The position numbers and the translations under genes were made by a program. The notes under the pieces were generated by a model. It did no database searches and was not told where the DNA came from. It saw only the letters and a program-made list of their open reading frames with translations. 64,000 nucleotides of DNA from Pseudotabrizicola sp. (lineage in GTDB: Bacteria > Pseudomonadota > Alphaproteobacteria > Rhodobacterales > Rhodobacteraceae): NCBI RefSeq assembly GCF_030684215.1, contig NZ_JAUXOV010000021.1, forward strand, positions 1 through 64,000, written 5' to 3'. Numbering within the stretch: position 1 is the first letter of the stretch; each line of letters begins with the position of its first letter. Below, piece by piece: positions 62,768 through 64,000 of the stretch.

Positions 62768-64000
62768 ATGGCGGGCAGCCCTTTGGCAACAGCGGATGTG
62801 TTTCACCGCACCCTGATGGCGCGCGATTTGGGCCGAGACGGGCTGACGCGGGCCTTGGATTGTGTGCAAACCCCGGATGGCCGGGTGTTCACGACCTTTG
62901 GCACCGGGACGAGCCCGGCGGCGTTCTTGCCCGATGGCGCGTCCGGTTGCGCCACCCCGCTGGAGTTGCGCGAGATTTCCGGCGGCGCAATGGTGGTGAC
63001 GGATGGCCCCGGCCCGCTGGCCCTGTCCAACGGCGCGCGGCTGGATCTGTCGCCCATCCCGGCAGAACCAGAGCTGTTTGCCGGGCTGAACACGATTTTC
63101 GGCTTTCGCATCGACGAGACGCCGACCCAGGTGGCCGAGGGGCTCATCTATCACGCCCTGCATCACGGGTTGCACGCAGCGCTGATCGTCAACCGTCTGC
63201 CCGATGGCGCGGATTTCGCCCGCGCCTTGCGAAAGGCACTTGGCAAGACCCGGCTGACGGTTGTGGTGCTGGACAGCCCTATCCCCTTGGGCAAGCCGGA
63301 CGAAGGCCCGGTTAACCACCCTTGGTTTGCCCCGGACGCGCCGGGCAAAGACCGGATGGAGGCCCCCGCCCCAGACCCGTGGCGCTCAGCCCTGTCCGAG
63401 CAGATCCTGTTTGAAGCATTGAAATGGCGGTTTCTGTCGCAGGCCCGCGCCGTGCTGACGCTGGATGTGACCGATATTCTGGCCCCGGATGCGCCAAACC
63501 CCTTTGATCAGTGCCAGATGGCCAAGCATGGCGTGATCCTGCTGGTCGGTCGGCGGATATATCCGTGGCGCGTGCGACCAAAGGGCGAGCCGCGCTTTGG
63601 CGACCACATCTGCCGCCAGTTTGATGCACGGCGCGGCATTGCCCGTTGGGGGGTAGCCCCGGCAAAGGCAGGTCTGGAAAATACATGGCGCATGGTGCGC
63701 GTGGCCTTTGCCAAGCCCGACACCGCCCAAGCCGTGCCGTTCCTGCGCGCCATGTCGATCCGGGTGCCGGGGCGGCAGGCGGGAGAACTGGCGCCCAAAA
63801 CCTCGCTGATCGAAGATCCGGGTTTGTTGGCCATGGCGGAGACCTATTTCGCCCATAAACCCGTGCGTGCGCCCACATCTACCCCGCGCGCTGCCCCGCA
63901 AGCGGCGGCGAAAGCAGGGCGCACCGCGATTGTGACCACCATGAAGAACGAAGGCCCGTTCATTCTGGAATGGATCGCCTATCACCGCGCCATCGGGGTC
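62768..64000 (+). CDS. Partial family 2-type glycosyltransferase (C-terminus outside window)
   Basis: An open frame of 411 codons runs off the right edge. AAAGGTGAG lies about seven bases before the ATG at 62768. Residues 1-380 are a long N-terminal region of unknown fold; then TAIVTTMKNEGPFILEWIAY begins a typical GT2/DUF4422-like glycosyltransferase domain that continues past the window. It diverges from the fusion gene, and both likely act in surface polysaccharide synthesis. Confidence 0.75.
   Translation, partial: MAGSPLATADVFHRTLMARDLGRDGLTRALDCVQTPDGRVFTTFGTGTSPAAFLPDGASGCATPLELREISGGAMVVTDGPGPLALSNGARLDLSPIPAEPELFAGLNTIFGFRIDETPTQVAEGLIYHALHHGLHAALIVNRLPDGADFARALRKALGKTRLTVVVLDSPIPLGKPDEGPVNHPWFAPDAPGKDRMEAPAPDPWRSALSEQILFEALKWRFLSQARAVLTLDVTDILAPDAPNPFDQCQMAKHGVILLVGRRIYPWRVRPKGEPRFGDHICRQFDARRGIARWGVAPAKAGLENTWRMVRVAFAKPDTAQAVPFLRAMSIRVPGRQAGELAPKTSLIEDPGLLAMAETYFAHKPVRAPTSTPRAAPQAAAKAGRTAIVTTMKNEGPFILEWIAYHRAIGV

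Overview
The window looks like chromosomal DNA of an alphaproteobacterium of the order Rhodobacterales, most likely a marine member of the Roseobacter group. The evidence is high GC, dense ATGA/GTGA gene overlaps, and family content typical of that order: a DksA with one cysteine, DUF2852, DUF2927, DUF2849 and DUF934 proteins, an arginyl/leucyl-tRNA-protein transferase, the sulfur-assimilation operon with APS-type CysH, and ectoine catabolism. No genome search was possible, so the species is not claimed.

Region 1 (1-3060): a solo LuxR regulator faces a truncated ABC-transporter ATPase. That ATPase is fused in frame to the tail of an AlpA-type excisionase/regulator, followed by three small overlapping genes (winged helix, one-TM peptide, HTH protein) and a tRNA-Ser(GCT). 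This looks like the eroded remnant of an island that removed most of an ABC transporter operon. Region 2 (3131-11960): a TctD/TctE two-component system with its own periplasmic binding protein diverges from a TctCBA tripartite tricarboxylate transporter, an AtuA-like protein, DUF4387 and an AbrB-type membrane protein, probably one organic-acid uptake and use unit. Region 3 (11957-17386): ectoine degradation genes doeB-doeA, divergent from doeX-doeD, then a flavin monooxygenase.

Region 4 (17448-27559): dksA; a MoxR ATPase / DUF2927 lipoprotein / VWA (CoxE-like) / DedA cluster preceded by an unusual multi-hairpin intergenic region; an M48 protease; a PIN protein with an RlmI-like RNA methyltransferase; a lipoprotein; a GNAT. 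Region 5 (27647-38928): the Entner-Doudoroff pair edd-eda behind a LacI-type operator, a DUF2383 protein, a divergent GlgC-like nucleotidyltransferase, an SLC13 permease, folA-thyA and glnE. Region 6 (39199-43482): sufA and sufT separated by a DUF3307 / SatD-like pair that has three 29-bp-spaced palindromes directly before its first gene, then an aminoacyl-transferase, an RDD protein and a DUF2852 protein.

Region 7 (43722-52201): tpiA, a drug/metabolite exporter, a cytochrome P450, and a divergent Lrp regulator facing the assimilatory sulfate reduction operon (cysG-type methyltransferase, DUF2849, cysI, cysH, DUF934, fpr), closed by a strong bidirectional terminator. Region 8 (52218-64000): an Ala-rich membrane-anchored protein, infC with an AUA start codon, MoCo-enzyme maturation genes (MoCF-domain protein, XdhC, CoxE, CoxD) interrupted by an Ala-rich OmpA protein, a three-domain glycosyltransferase/hydrolase, and a partial family 2 glycosyltransferase running off the end.

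The strongest leads for something undescribed are the SatD-like/DUF3307 cassette with its phased operators (39585-41043), the hairpin array at 19264-19469, and the dispersed GCCTCCGGCGGGAGTATTT element after several genes.
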